Below, piece after piece: positions 23,280 through 35,696 of a stretch of DNA of 64,000 bases (the stretch's first letter is position 1; each line of letters begins with the position of its first letter). The stretch comes from Heterobasidion occidentale (taxonomy: Eukaryota; Basidiomycota; Agaricomycetes; Russulales; Bondarzewiaceae). The notes beneath the pieces are model-generated. The model was not told the origin of the DNA and did no database searches. It was given only the letters and a program-made list of their open reading frames with translations. The position numbers and the translations under genes were made by a program. The stretch lies in assembly GCA_039111635.1 (NCBI GenBank), contig JBCAQO010000007.1:2418001-2482000 (forward strand), given 5' to 3'.

Positions 23280-24410
23280 CCTATCTGTGCAGTGAGCACG
23301 GCGCTGGCCAATTTCTTCCTTGAAGGAGATCAACGGTATGCGACCCGTTCTACAGATAATCACAGTGATTAGGCAGCCTAGTTCCGTCGTTGAAAATTCC
23401 CACATCCGTCGTCTCCGCAGGGACGTCGTCGACACTTTTACCCAGACTCCTGTGATCCATCGCTTGATGATAAGCACTGTTGGTAGGCCATTGTGGGAAT
23501 ACTCGTCCGACGTTGAATTGCTCAAGGGTTTGCGGGCGGCGCTTGAAGGTTAGAACCATATCAATAGGCAAGCGACTTCTACTCATCAGTTCTATTAATC
23601 AGGGCATCGATTCCTTTGTGAACAAGGTATCCTACATCGTCACATTAGCGCGGATATCATCATGCTGGCAGAAAATCCCAATGCTTCCCCTGGTTGTGAA
23701 GGCTTCATCATGGATCTGGAATCTCCGTGGATGGAAAATGTGATCAGGCATTCAGAGGTGTCTAAGCCTGCCGCTCTTAAATTGGGGTCTACAGACAAGG
23801 CAATGAGCGTTCCAGAGCGTGGAGCCTCAATCAATGTGAGCTCGTGTCTGTCTTTCCGTTTCCGTTTCGCTTGGCTGACTTTGCTTTGCATCAGGGAACG
23901 CTGCAGTTCATGGCTATATATATTCTGGATCGCCTCAAGAGGTCGAAGCCAGTAAATCACACCGTTGAACATGACATTGAATCTTTCATATGGTCAATGG
24001 TCTATGCCATCCAACGGAAGCTGCTCACAGTACAAGATGCTTCCTCAGACGAGAAGACATTAATCAGTGCGCTTTTTCGAGACTCGTTTGGGAGGCTGGA
24101 CATATACCATATCCATCAATCTCGGGTGTCCCTCATGCCCTTTGATTTTCTTACTCAAAGCAGAAGTGGACTCCTCCGGGGCCACATGTCACGTGGCCTC
24201 TTCGACTTTATGTTCGCACTCAGAAGGGTCATGAGAAGGATCTCGGACGTGGCCACTCAACCGGAGTTCCAGGTTACTCAATTCAGCTGTTTCGGCCCCG
24301 AACCTGAGTCTCGGGCAGAACCACTGACCCACTCAGGTATCAATGCTTTTTTGACAGAGGCTATCGAGCTTATTGAAGAGGGTTCCTACAATTGGATTTC
24401 CGGTGTCTGA
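23280..24410 (+). pseudogene. Truncated FunK1-type pseudokinase
   Basis: Nucleotide similarity to the intact FunK1 gene begins near 23280 but is frameshifted until 23338. From there exons 23338-23548, 23603-23835 and 23895-24410 read through 319 residues with conserved splice sites. It covers only the C-terminal kinase part: STVGRPLWEYSSDVELLKGL, then HRFLCEQGILHRHISADI. The catalytic HRD has become HRH (codon 23641-23643, CAC for GAT) and the metal-binding Asn is Ile (23656-23658). The DLE of the metal-binding loop is kept. The N-terminal half is absent; the region upstream is the promoter of the p24 gene on the other strand. Long intact frames with two key active-site losses suggest either a young pseudogene or an inactive regulatory copy. 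Confidence 0.75.
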
Positions 24411-25895
24411 GACAGTGAGAAACCTAGCTGGCGGCAGGCTGCAGCATGCGACCGTTTTTCATCAGATCGTTTGATACTCCTGGCGCCAATGGATCGACTG
24501 TCAAGCGTTAGATCTCAGATACTACTTTCATCGAAGTGTACGTAGCTGTATGTCTGTTCTAGTCCTGTCTTGTCTTCAACTGACATGTGCTTTTCAGGAG
24601 CGTCAAAATGTACGGCGCGGATCAATTGTATACCTCTTACCAACGAGAAGGCTCAAAGGAATCGAATTCACACGCAAAAGACCTTGGTGCCATGTTGGAA
24701 GTTGCAGCTGACAGTCTACGCGGAAATGACGATTGACGGTGTTTTAGGTCTATCAGTTTTTCCCCCAAATGGGCCGCTGTGTTTCATCAGAATACCCAAT
24801 CCATTATCATACGATCGGTAGAAGACTGTCCTCAAATCTTAGCTCTCCAACGTAGCCTGACACAGCACGGCACTCAGTCAATCGCTCTTATCGCATCGTG
24901 TTCTTTCGTTAGACACGGGCAGGATGGAAAGGTGCCACGACGCGCAGAAGCAGATATCTGAACGCCTTCCCTCCGTTTCCAGATCGAGGATCATCGTATA
25001 TCTTCAATTGTTCCAAGAGGATCTCTCTTTCCGCACTGTTTCAGTGTTTAGAAGGTACGTCGATTTATTTGAGGCATATCTGTAATTGGCCGGCTTTTGG
25101 ATTGAACAGATTGTCACTGTTCGTCAACGCTCGATAATAAACGCCACGTTGTAGCTAAAGAAGGACAGGCGGCAATACACAGGTTTAAATTTTAAGATCA
25201 TACGCCTTTTTTCTAATCATCAGCTGATCTCTCCAGGACGGCATTCTTCACCGAATTCGATGAGAAGTGGAGCTGACTGGTGTTGAGGGCTGGAAGGGCC
25301 TTCAGTGGGCGCTCAGAACACTGCTGTAACTGATTCTTCCAATATAGCGAGAGGACGTGAAAGAAGAAGTTCTTCTTGTCAGGAAGAAGATTGGAGCAAC
25401 TGTAAAACGTTCGAATCCTGCCGAATTTTGCTGAGGGCGATCCTAGCAGCAATGGAAGATAACGCTGATTTCAGGCTGCTTGAGTAGACCAAACACAGAA
25501 ACATTGTATACCATCGGTACTTTCCCTACAGTGTCTGGAACGTTGGAATTGCCTTATATGGGTACTTTCCAGCCAGCGCGCTTTCCTGTACGTTCCAGAA
25601 AAAATTTCAATAACGTGGCGTTGAACTGTGAGATTTGTTCACCTGCATCGTGATAATCAGTGCTGAAGCGCTGATCAGCGCCGTTCTTGAGTCCTAGGCA
25701 CAGGCATAACTTCCTGTCGCCTCCATGTTCTGTGCGGATCGCCAAACTATCGTCAAGCGTTGGTCATTCTCTAGTCATTCTCTAAAGGTTTGTAAGAGGT
25801 CTTCTACTCTTGATACCACGCCACCTCACGCCACGCCACTAGGAATCGAGCTCCAGAGCATATACCTCACAAGCCTCTAAGGGAAACTCTTTTGA
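24411..25895. other. No supportable gene between the two FunK1 copies
   Basis: About 1.5 kb with only short frames. It contains direct repeats such as the doubled TCATTCTCTA near 25768-25787. Confidence 0.4.
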
Positions 25896-25902
25896 TATAA
25901 AG
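25896..25902 (+). promoter_or_regulatory. TATA box of FunK1 gene
   Basis: TATAAAG 50 bp upstream of the ATG at 25952. Confidence 0.45.
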
Positions 25903-25951
25903 CAGCGTTGTGAAGGGATGTCTTCGGTACGAGTCTCGATTCGCCCTCACA

Positions 25952-28266
25952 ATGGATCCTCCTGTAATCTCTCCCCATATCCAGAGCAGTGGAATTCAAA
26001 ACTATTCTGAAAGCCAGGATCCGACGTCATCTGTCCGGTGGACCATCAAGAAGGAGCTCGAGGGAAAAGTCCTCTACGATCAGAAAATTGTTTTCAACAC
26101 TCTTTTCACGGACAAGGTCAACGATCAATTTGTCGATTCATGTCTATCCGCATTCGAACAGAATGACGAAATGCAAGATGCTGTTCGAAGTCTCAAAGCT
26201 CTGGAGGGTGAGCGCAAGAAAGGTGCCCGCCACACCGGCCAAAGGAAACGTGAAAGGGACATGTATCCTCATCTGGTATGTCCAAGAGGCATTGAGCTTT
26301 CCCATTCATCATCCAAAATATTCTCTAGGATAATATCTTCAAGTTCATCACGACGTTCGACCGAGCCTCGGCCACCATGACTCAGAATGCTCGCAAATTT
26401 CATATCTCTCTGAGTCCAATCGCAGATGGCGGTCACACTTTTGGGTTTCCAAAGGGACAGCCCGATTTCATCATAGCAAATGCAGAGGCCGGATATTCTA
26501 CTTGGCGAGATGTATCTGCGTTCGTAGAGGTCAAGGCTACGAAGAAGCAGGGACCGAAGCCAATCAGGGCTAGAGATGGAACGATCCAAGAAATCGTTGT
26601 GCAAGCAGCGGATTATGCGCGCCTGTTCTTGTCAGCTCGCCCGTTCATGCTTTTTGCGGTGGCCCTCCTCATATCTGGATCCGAATTCTGCGTTGGGATA
26701 TTCGATCGTGATGGTGTCAGGCTCTCTCCGGTACTCGACATGTGGGAGAAATTGGTTACATTTATCAAAGTAATCCGATCCCTTTCTTGCGATCTGACAG
26801 AGGTAGAACTTGGACTGGATCCGACAGTCATTGAAGTCGATCACGAAACCGCTACTGATTTAGGGGTGGATACATCCTATCCAACCTATTTAGTCGGCCC
26901 TGTGGGAGACGATGCCGAACGACGAACCTGGTGCACGATTGATGTCCCTCGGTGGAGTTCTCTTTCGTTCACAGGCCGCGGAACCTTGGTCTGGAAAGTC
27001 AGGGAGTACATCAAGGATAGGGATAACAAGAACAGATTGAATGGGCCAGAGATGATTCTGAAGAATCTCTGGCGTAACAGCAAGCGCGACTCCGAATCCA
27101 CAATCTATCAATCTGTGCAGGGCGAGCATCCCGGGCTGGCCAAATTCCTCATTGGAGGAGATGTACGAGATCCACGACCTGTCTTGCGACAGAAGACAGT
27201 GACCAACCCGCCTGATCATGCTGCCAAAGGTAATCTGGATGAGATCATCTCTGTTCGCCACCTCCGCGGAGACGCCTTTGACGCTTCGGCACCGACTCCC
27301 ATTCTTCACCGCTTACTACTAAGCACTGTCGGTAGGCCATTGTGGGAATACTCGTCCGACGTCGAATTGCTCAAGGGTATGCGGGCGGCACTGGAAGGTC
27401 AGAACCATATCAATGAGAGGCAAGAGACTTTGGCTCATCGGCTCTATTAACCAGGGCATCGATTCCTTTGCGAACAGGGCATTCTACATCGTGATATCAG
27501 CGCGGGTAATATCTTGCTAGCAGCAGATCCCAATGCCCCCCCTGGGTGTGAAGGCTTCATCACGGACCTCGAATTTGCGTGGACGGAGACAGTGATCGGG
27601 CCTTCCAAGCTGTCTCCCGAAACGGGGTCCGCAGACACGGCATTGAGCGTTCCAGCGCAGCGTGGAGCTGCTATCACTGTGAGCTTGTACTTGTGATCCT
27701 CTTTCCACGCCGCTGTCCTAAGTTTGCTTCTACCTCAGGGGACGCTACAGTTCATGGCTATGCATCTTTTGAATTGCCTCAAACGTAAACAAAAAGATGC
27801 AGTTCATACCGTTGAACACGACCTAGAATCCTTCATATGGTCTATGGTCTACGCCATCTTACGGAAGCTGCTCACAGTGCAAGATGCTCCTTCACATGAG
27901 AAGACGTTACTAACGACTATGTTCCAAGACTCGTTTGGGAGACTGACCATAGATAGGATCCTTAAATCTCGGCGGGACCTCACACCCTTTGATTTTCTTT
28001 CTGATGACGTCCTGAACGAAGGAACACTTCTACGGAGCAACATGTCTCGTGGGCTGTTCGATTTCGTTCTTCAAGTTGGAACCTCTACGATGAGACGAAG
28101 ATCGGACATGCTCAAGTATGGTAAACTCAACCCCACCCGGTTTCATAACCTTGACCCTCTAAATGTACGGGATGGGCCTCTCAGTCATGCATGGATCAAT
28201 GCTACCTTGACGGAGGCTATTGAGGTTATTGAGGCGGGTTCCCAGAATTGGGATCCTGTTGTCTGA
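25952..28266 (+). CDS. FunK1-type fungal protein kinase
   Basis: Exons 25952-26275, 26329-27397, 27455-27678 and 27739-28266 give 714 residues with consistent phases. The N-terminal half carries the FunK1-associated region (FPKGQPDFIIANAEAGYSTW, VSAFVEVKATKKQGPKPI, ADYARLFLSARPFMLFAVAL). The kinase half has PLWEYSSDVELLKGM, the catalytic loop HRDISAGN at about 476-483 and DLE at 502-504, FunK1's version of DFG. It then has GTLQFMAMHLL and HDLESFIWSMVYAI, a family hallmark. FunK1 kinases are expanded in mushroom-forming fungi and are suspected to act in multicellular development; substrates are unknown. All catalytic residues I can check are intact, unlike the copy 2 kb upstream. Confidence 0.9.
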
Positions 28267-28806
28267 GACTCTGCGATTGTGTAATATGCTTTAAATGTAC
28301 GGCGTGTACGATGTGACTATGAACCTGCAAGTATGTCGACAGCATCCGGTTCTTGTAAAGTTGACCATGCACTTATAAGCCGAGCTCCAAAGGGCACGGT
28401 TCTGGCACGGTGTCTTCTGCCTATCCTTAGACTTTCCCTGGTGATCATCCTCAACAGCACACATGCTGTTGAAGTGCTTGTGTCATTCAACGCTTGTATG
28501 ACCAACACTTGTAACATTGCGACAGCAGCTCAGAACGCCCCATTACCGCTGCGCTAGCTGGAAATTACCTTTGCGACAAGGTTTCATTATTCCCGCAGCA
28601 TGTCGCCCCAGAAGGCTCCTTTGAGCGTACATACGACGCAAACAATGATGCTCGCGGGCAGCCATCGGGCGTTGTCATCCCCGCGAGTAGAGTCACTGGC
28701 AAAAATATGCCATGTTCCGTACTCCAACAGATGAGATATCTGACATATATTATCAAGGCATAACTGGGGAAACAGGTTTTGATAGTAGACCTTCTGTCGA
28801 GCGGAT
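28267..28806. other. Convergent intergenic region
   Basis: Lies between the 3' ends of the FunK1 and MnSOD genes. No gene is supportable. Confidence 0.4.
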
Positions 28807-29999
28807 CTACTGGGACGCCTCGACGAGACGGGACTCGGCTTCCTTGAAGTTGATGACGTTCCAGATGGCATTGAGGTACTATGTGTCCAAACGGGTATTC
28901 AGTCAGTGGATAGACGAGAGACAAAAGGAGAAGACTCCTTACGTCGGGCTTGACGTTCTTGTACTTGATTCATATAACAAGATGTATGAGTGACGTCCAC
29001 GAAGATACACAAACATCTGATACGATACCTGCAGGTAGAAAGCCTATACAATATCTCGTCAATAATGTTGCTACAGTCAATAGTCTATGCAACGTACGTG
29101 CTCCCAGATGTCAACGCCGATGATAGGCGTGTGCGCTAGAAAAATGAGGAGTAAGCAGCAGGTCAATCGATAAAATTTTACCAGCACGCACAGATTAACG
29201 GGTCCTGGTTTGCAGTAGTCACGACCTCGAGCTTCTTCGTGGTCGGGTTGAATCCCTGCGCACAAACGCGCGTCAATATTCGTGTGAAAAACGAAGAGTT
29301 CAATGAAAGAACGTACGAGCCAGCCCCAGCCGCTGCCTTGGATAGCAGCTGTGGAAGCATTGAACTTCTTCTTGAACTCGTCGACGGACCCGAAATCGCG
29401 CTCAAGGGCGGACTTCAGAGGGCCGTCGGTGAGTTTTCCGCCACCCTCTGATGCCGGGGCAAGGTTCTTCCAGAAGAGGGAGTGGTTGATATGACCTGTG
29501 GAAAAAACGCGCATGCGGCGCGATAGCAGCAAGAAAGGCACGCAAATTGCGTCAGATAATGCGAACATGCCCAGTATCGGCACGAGGGGGTGAGAAAGAG
29601 CATAGACGCACCACCACCGTTGAACTTGAGCGCAGACTGGAGAGCGATGCGCTGCTTGGTGTCATGCGTTTTGGAGTACGCCTCTTCAGCGGCGTTGAGG
29701 CCGTTGACGTAGGTCTGGTGGTGCTTCGTGTGGTGCAGCGTCATGATCTGCTCAGAGATATGGGGTTCAAGAGCCTGTCGTTTTGTCGAAGTTTACGCCA
29801 TCATAAGACGCAAGAGTTATCGTCAATACACAACACAGAAAAAGTCAGGATGAGACACGTCTTGGAACTGGTTGAAAAGCATGCGCACATTGTAAGCGTA
29901 TGGGAGCTGCGGCAGCGTGTGCAACGATGCAGCACCAGCAGGGGCCGCGAAAGTGCGCGCGAGAGCAGGGCGAGCGATGGTGCGAGCGATGGCAAACAT
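28807..29999 (-). CDS. sod2: Mitochondrial manganese superoxide dismutase
   Basis: Exons (minus): 29999-29889, 29774-29612, 29495-29317, 29255-29192, 29135-29098, 29043-29029, 28963-28943, 28878-28807 (220 residues, normal for MnSOD). The enzyme converts superoxide to hydrogen peroxide in the mitochondrial matrix. An Arg-rich presequence ([17 protein letters not shown]) precedes [18 protein letters not shown]. Metal ligands by family alignment are His42 (EPHIS), His96 (INHSLFW), Asp181 and His185 (GVDIWEH). [13 protein letters not shown] and FNGGGHINH are family hallmarks. Exon 6 is a 15-nt microexon (AFYLQ) and exon 7 is 21 nt (YKNVKPD). The ending [10 protein letters not shown] fits the family. 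Confidence 0.95.
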
Positions 30000-32031
30000 G
30001 ATGGTGGTGGAGAAAAGAGGACGATTGACGAGATGACTGAGAGTGACTTCGGCTTAGGACGGACCAAGGCGACGTCATCGTACACACATCACATCCACGC
30101 GGTTCCTCGGCCTTTTGCGTCCGCATCGACGCTTTTTGTGATAAAGCTTCTAAATTGGACCTATATCTAGTGCAAATCTGTATGTTTTTTTCGCGTTCCA
30201 CTATTTGTGCGAAGCCGCCCTCGAGCTTCTCTACTTTAGCTGTACATCAGTGACTCACTTCCCCGGACTTGTCGCTTTGAGATGCTTATTCCTCGTGGAC
30301 CCCAAATTTTTGCAGTTCTGTTACAGCTCTCGATGATGGCATGACCTCTGCATGTTTCAACTCGGCTGTCTCGGTCCAAATGCTTTGGAGCTTTCGGCTG
30401 CACTCCTCGGTTCCATGTCTGCGGACAATCGTCTGACTGGATGTATAGGTCGCTTTCGAGACCAATGCAATGTGCCAATCATACAGCCAGAGGACATCAC
30501 TCATGGAATTGCGGAGAACGGCAGTTTTATTCAACTGATATCAATCAATACTCAAATGACTCGTGGTCGAGTTCAGAAGGGCGCGGCTCTACTTAGTCAA
30601 TGACGTCGTTGCGTCTTCGACGCTCTGGCTTGGAGTATGTGAGCTACAAGTTATCATCTTACACACTGTTCATTCACTTCATCTACTTTTTTCTGACCAG
30701 GTCCTGGAATATTCACGTCGAAGACTTCAATCATAACCTCCAACTTCCATTGCAGACGCAATCATGGATCTCGAGTAGGTTGAACGCTGTGGATCTGTAC
30801 ATCTAAGAGGAATCGGGAAGAGCAACGCTGCTTGGCATTGTGACACGTTTTAATCTTAATATGGAACCACTCTTGGCTCTCGTTGGCCATGCTTAGTCTT
30901 TACTGCCAGGTGTGCGTGAGACCTCTTTTTTCAAAGCTTTCATACTTGTGCAAATGGCCTGTCAAGCTCTGTTCTCTGTCAGCGTGTCTGTTGTGCGTGG
31001 TCCCGTCAGCTCGATTCGATCTTTGACAGCGCTTTGCCCTCAGACCACTCCAGGCTATCCGATAATCCGACGCAATTCCGTACTGTGAACTTCGCCATTC
31101 CACACATGCAGTCGAGACGCATCACGAGAGCCGTTGTTCATCACGGGAACAATTTGTATGGCCACGTCTGCCAGTTTTGGCGCTTGGTACCCCTGGCACA
31201 CAGTCTGCGGGCAAACACGACCCACCTCTCTGGTAGCGATAGTAGTGCGCTCGAATGGCGAACCGGCTGTTTTTGCCAGGTCAGGATGCATCCAGGCCCG
31301 TGTGTCCGATGGATTAGACATGGCATTCTCCTTCGCTTGCGCCGCTACCCCTTGCTTCTCCCTACATTTACACGGCTCCCAGAACCGCAAATACTCGTTC
31401 ACTGTCCTTGTGGGCACTAGCACATCACCGCGGCAATTTCAGTAGTTCCAGAGCAGTCAGTGACATTCACATGTTCTGGGCTACTATGTATTGCGAATTG
31501 TTCATTCCCGCGGAGAGCTAGAGAGAGCTCTGAGCCTCAGGCGTGTCTCGTCTCGTCGTTGCCTCTCCTCGAGCATCGTTTGTCAATATAGCACTGTCAA
31601 AGGAGTTCTCTTGCCGATAACTGACTTATAATGTGAATTATTTTTATTTTCGGAGAGACGTAAGATACGGGACGAGTTTGGTCATCGACAAAACCGGTCT
31701 CCCGAATGTGTCCGAGTCCTTTCCGATCCCCCATCTTCTGAACTCCAAGGTCGACGGAAAGGAATCACAGACTTTGGGACGATCTTTTGTCTCGTCGCTG
31801 TAAGTCATATCGAGGATAGAACTGCGTCTGTTCACGACTTGGTTCTGAGAAGCAATCAGTTTTCCCGCGCACCCTTCGTGCAATCCTCCCAGATCACGAT
31901 CCTGACTTTCTCGAGCTTTTGAGCATACATTTACCTTTTCTCTCTGAAGTCCCCGAAGGCCGACACCAGGCGGTTATCCACGATCAACAACGAACCGATA
32001 AGCTACTGTTGAAGAGCATTGTTTGCATCTG
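30000..32031. other. No supportable gene (~2 kb)
   Basis: Open frames around 31034-31445 exist on both strands (up to ~120 residues), but neither has family character, splice support or a credible start. The overlapping frames suggest a chance GC-rich patch. The rest shows nothing recognisable. Confidence 0.4.
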
Positions 32032-34150
32032 ATGGGCGTCTTCAACCCGAAAATGCTGGATGCCAGCATCCGCGATGTCGTCTCATCACTGTCGAACGAT
32101 CGAAAAACAGACGTGCTCCTATATGCGCTGCAACACCTGCCCGCAGGGCCAAGGTCTGTATATCTATACAAATTGCCAAGCGTCAATCTTGGATCTAGAC
32201 GGCCTTCTAACGGACGTCGCCTGATTGCAGCTCTAGAACCATTGTCGAGAACGCAGTCCAGTCGTGCCTTCACATTCCGTCTGTATACCCGCAAAAGGTC
32301 ATCCAGGCGAGGCTCTTGCGCGCGAAATCTAGATTTTCAGCTGGCCTGCGGGGCGCTGCTCATCAAGGTCCGATATGAAGCTCCTCTGCTCGCTTCCACC
32401 TTTTAAAGCCCTCCGTCGCAAGGCCACTAACCACCACTCTATGCCGTAGACTTGCAAGCGATTCTTCTCATGGACCCGACCCACGCCGAGGCGCGAGCAC
32501 TCATGCCGCAGGCTGGTAGTACGCGGTCGGAGGTGCGCAGCGTGTTCCGTTCATGTTGCTCTATTTTTGATGCCCCTCTGCCCGCTTGTAGAAGTCCCTC
32601 TCATTGCCCCACGGCCAACCCCGATTCTCACCAGAGCTATGGCGGGAGATTGCATCATACCTCCCGCGCAAAGACCTCAGGACCTTACTGTTCGTTCCAC
32701 ATGCCCTATCCACCATCGCTAGCGAGCTCTTGTTCCGCGACCTCCATCTTCAGTTTGGAACGTCCCATTACTATGCGGTGAACAAGAGCGATGAATTTAG
32801 CCCGGATATCGATACATGGCACGCGCAACGCAGTGCTGATATCCTCGCTCGTCTCGTCTCTGACCAGAAATATGCGAGTATGGTTCGCGTCCTGCACATA
32901 TCAGCTCCACACAAGTCCACGAACATCTTGACGACATTTCAGATAGGTAGGTACCTTCACTCGCGATGACTGACAACGAACTGATGAGCTTCCGTAGGAA
33001 TACTAGCCAATGTATTCCCAAAGCTCATCAACCTGAAATCGTTTGGTTGTACCATGGGTAATGAAGCCATGTCGTCTGTGCTTCAAATCTTGGAAAAGAC
33101 GCACCCGAGACTACCAGAGATCAATCTCAAGTTCGTCTCCCATGCCTGCCTCTACTCTCTTTTCTTATTCTGTGCACCAGGTCCACGAGCGACGAGTCCC
33201 CTGTTCTTCCTCGGCTTTCCAACTTTAACTCCTTTGCGTACACCACGAAACGTTTCCCTCAGGGGTTTCATCTCGTCTCTCCCTGACCTCTTCATCACTC
33301 TTCGCTCGCTCAATCTCGAGATCCAAGACGGGGTGATTCCTGCGGGGATTATCGCGGCAAGCAACCTCACGATCCTCGATCTCGCCGGGTCCTTTGAGGA
33401 CACGGCCGTTTTCAGCGAGATTCTCATACATGGAAATCGCCTCGAGGTTCTCGACTCCGAGGGAAACTTGGACGAACATGCACGCCGTCGATTGCCTTCC
33501 GTGGACGGACGGCCCCACTCCCATGCTTGCGCGAGTTCGTCTTCTCGCTGACGTCAGTATCGCGGGACTTCGAAGATAGTGACCTCTTTGGTGCGATCAC
33601 CGATTTCGTGCGCAAGCATCCGGCTCTCAAAGCCTTAAAATTATTGATATATCCTGATGTACATCATGTGGGATACGATGCCTCGGTGTGGGGAGTCTTG
33701 CCTACTCTCACGGAACTTCGCCTGTTGCACATCGTTATTCCTCAAGACCTTTCCCCTGCGCTTTCGACCTGGCTTATCCCACGCACCGTCAAATATCTCT
33801 CGTTATCGACGTCTGGTATCCGAAATGCTGGCAGCATGGTGGTCAGTAGTCTCTCTCCTCTGAGTTGATCAGACCTGACCTCGCTGGACATAGCCATTAT
33901 GGCCAGGTCTGCCGAAGGCATCAAGTATTTAGCCTTGTCTTCGTCCTCCCCGGCAGATACCGCAGACGTCCTTCATGACAGCCCGCTGCCGGACCTTCGT
34001 CTCCTCAAATTGTCCTCAAAATTATATACAGTTGTGCGGGATGGAAGCGATGTTATACTCGAGGAGTGGCCTCGAAGGAGGGTGTTGTTTTATCTAGGGG
34101 ACTGGTTGGAGAGGTTAGAATGCGATGATCTGCCGTTGTCTTCTTTCTGA
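32032..34150 (+). pseudogene. F-box/LRR-like gene, left copy, frameshifted
   Basis: Inverted paralogue of 35697-37843. The first five exons still read: 32032-32153, 32231-32367, 32450-32532, 32592-32946 and 32998 onward, the first two identical in length to the partner's. They encode the helical N-terminus (MGVFNPKMLDASIRDVVSSL) and the F-box (PRFSPELWREIASYL). Compared with the partner, one extra base breaks the frame after NSFAY (about 33240-33270). A second shift lies near 33475-33485, before SIAFRGRTAPLPCLREF. Two bases are missing near 33915 (GLP|KGIK versus GLPPKIK). Each segment otherwise aligns to the end, so the gene decayed recently or is rescued in some way I cannot see. Confidence 0.75.
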
Positions 34151-34869
34151 AGCTATACTTCATCACTGGTGCGCCTCCCCCTCTCATTCTCACGTGCCCG
34201 CAGCTGATAGATCACTATTAGTTTACTGTATTCTTGATCTGCTGCCACTGCTAACGATGTGTACTAGTATGATGGATATCCTGAGGACTAATTATGTTTC
34301 CGTCGTATACGAAAACAAAGATAGGCACATAGTCGCACTTTCATTACGTTCATTCCCAATATACGAACTCTTTTTTTGTTCCATATCTCCGTCCATTGAT
34401 CAGTTCCTCCAACGATCAACTGGAGGCAACAACACGATGGGTCAGTGGGCTAAAAATCACACGGATTACGCGAGATTCTTAGGCAAAATTGTACTCAAGG
34501 CCCAGCCTTTTTGTAACATCAGGTCTACCGCGACCGAGATGCTCAAAGAAGGCAATCAAACCAAATCTGCGTAGGAAGGATCGCCGCTGGGACATAGAGC
34601 GCCAGGTGCCGAGGATGGGGCGATGCAACTCCATCGCGAAGGCGGCGACGCACATATGAGCAGCCGAGGTTGCGTATGATAGATATAAGAACATTAGTTC
34701 AGAGAGGTAGAAAGCAGGCTTTATCATTGAGCGATGAACAAGGTCTAGACACAAGATTTTTGCTTCAGGTCTATCTATAGCAGGTACACAGGAGTACGTC
34801 AGTAGTTGATAGAGACAAATGGGGAAAACTTACTGGACGAAGCTATGCTAATGGTGCAGACAACGGCAC
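34151..34869. other. Intergenic between F-box pseudogene and QCR6
   Basis: Convergent spacer with no recognisable gene. Confidence 0.4.
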
Positions 34870-35504
34870 TCATCGGAGCTTGCTGAAGAGTTTTGGTGCG
34901 AGGCAGTTCTGCCAACGACGAGTCAGAAGGATACTATGATCTGGGCGAGAAATTGGACAAACGTCGGCACAGTGCATCATGCTATTCAGGATTTGTGTCA
35001 GTAGCATATCAACACGTAATGATGTAGAAGTACTCACTGGACTGTCGAGCGAATGTGACGTTGCGCCCTGACCTGTCAGACTACGGCGAGAATATGTGAG
35101 GAACAAAGCACGTACACCTATCCAAAGAGGATGAGCGATTGCGCATAATAACATAGACTAAGTGTACTCACATCTCCTCAACACAATCCTCGTGCGGGAA
35201 ACCCTCGCCAGCTTGCACCTTCTCCTGGCAATGGAGGAAGTGCTGCGTCAACGGCTTGCACTTGGCTGATTCCTGGCATTCTTCGCGAAGCTGTGGGTGG
35301 ATCTTTGATACACCCAGCAACATTTTAAGCCCTCGAAAGACGCGGAAAAAGAAAGGCAACGCTCACGTCTTCGGGTTCCTCCTCCTCTGCTTCTGCCTCT
35401 TCAACCTTCTGTTCCTCTCCCTCCTGCTGAGGCTCCTGTTTTGCCTCAGGTGCGTCTGCGTGGGCTACGCCGATGAACGACGAGAAGAACGACGAGAGAG
35501 ACAT
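34870..35504 (-). CDS. qcr6: Ubiquinol-cytochrome c reductase hinge protein (complex III, with microexons)
   Basis: This is the acidic hinge subunit of mitochondrial complex III, which helps cytochrome c bind to cytochrome c1. Exons (minus): 35504-35367, 35302-35172, 35117-35116, 35041-35038, 34981-34963, 34908-34870 (110 residues). An N-terminus with an acidic run (GEEQKVEEAEAEEEEPED) is followed by the CX9C-type core (REECQESAKCKPLTQHFLHC and HEDCVEE), and the end is CLAPKLFSKLR. Relatives have EELFH before the final MHC; the sequence supplies MFH only if a 2-nt exon (GT) and a 4-nt exon (TCCA) are spliced in. Both have AG before and GT after them, and the surrounding introns are 54, 74 and 56 nt. 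Skipping both keeps frame but loses two residues. The gene sits inside the F-box inverted repeat. Confidence 0.88.
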
Positions 35505-35696
35505 CTGCGTGAAATTGCACGACGTTGAACGTCAAGTCGGGAATACCGCCCGCTCCTCGCCAGTTGTCGGGATGTCCCTAGCCATTGTGGCTCCGACCCG
35601 GCTATTGCCGAGGTACACTCAAGGTTTCAGCATCAGGAAAGTATTGAAGGCGAATAAAAAACCCCATTGAGACTAGTGAGACTATCGATGATCCAA

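Noticed and set aside
31034..31445. Overlapping open frames of ~100-130 codons on both strands
   Set aside because: No family resemblance, no promoter or splice support; overlap on both strands points to composition rather than coding.
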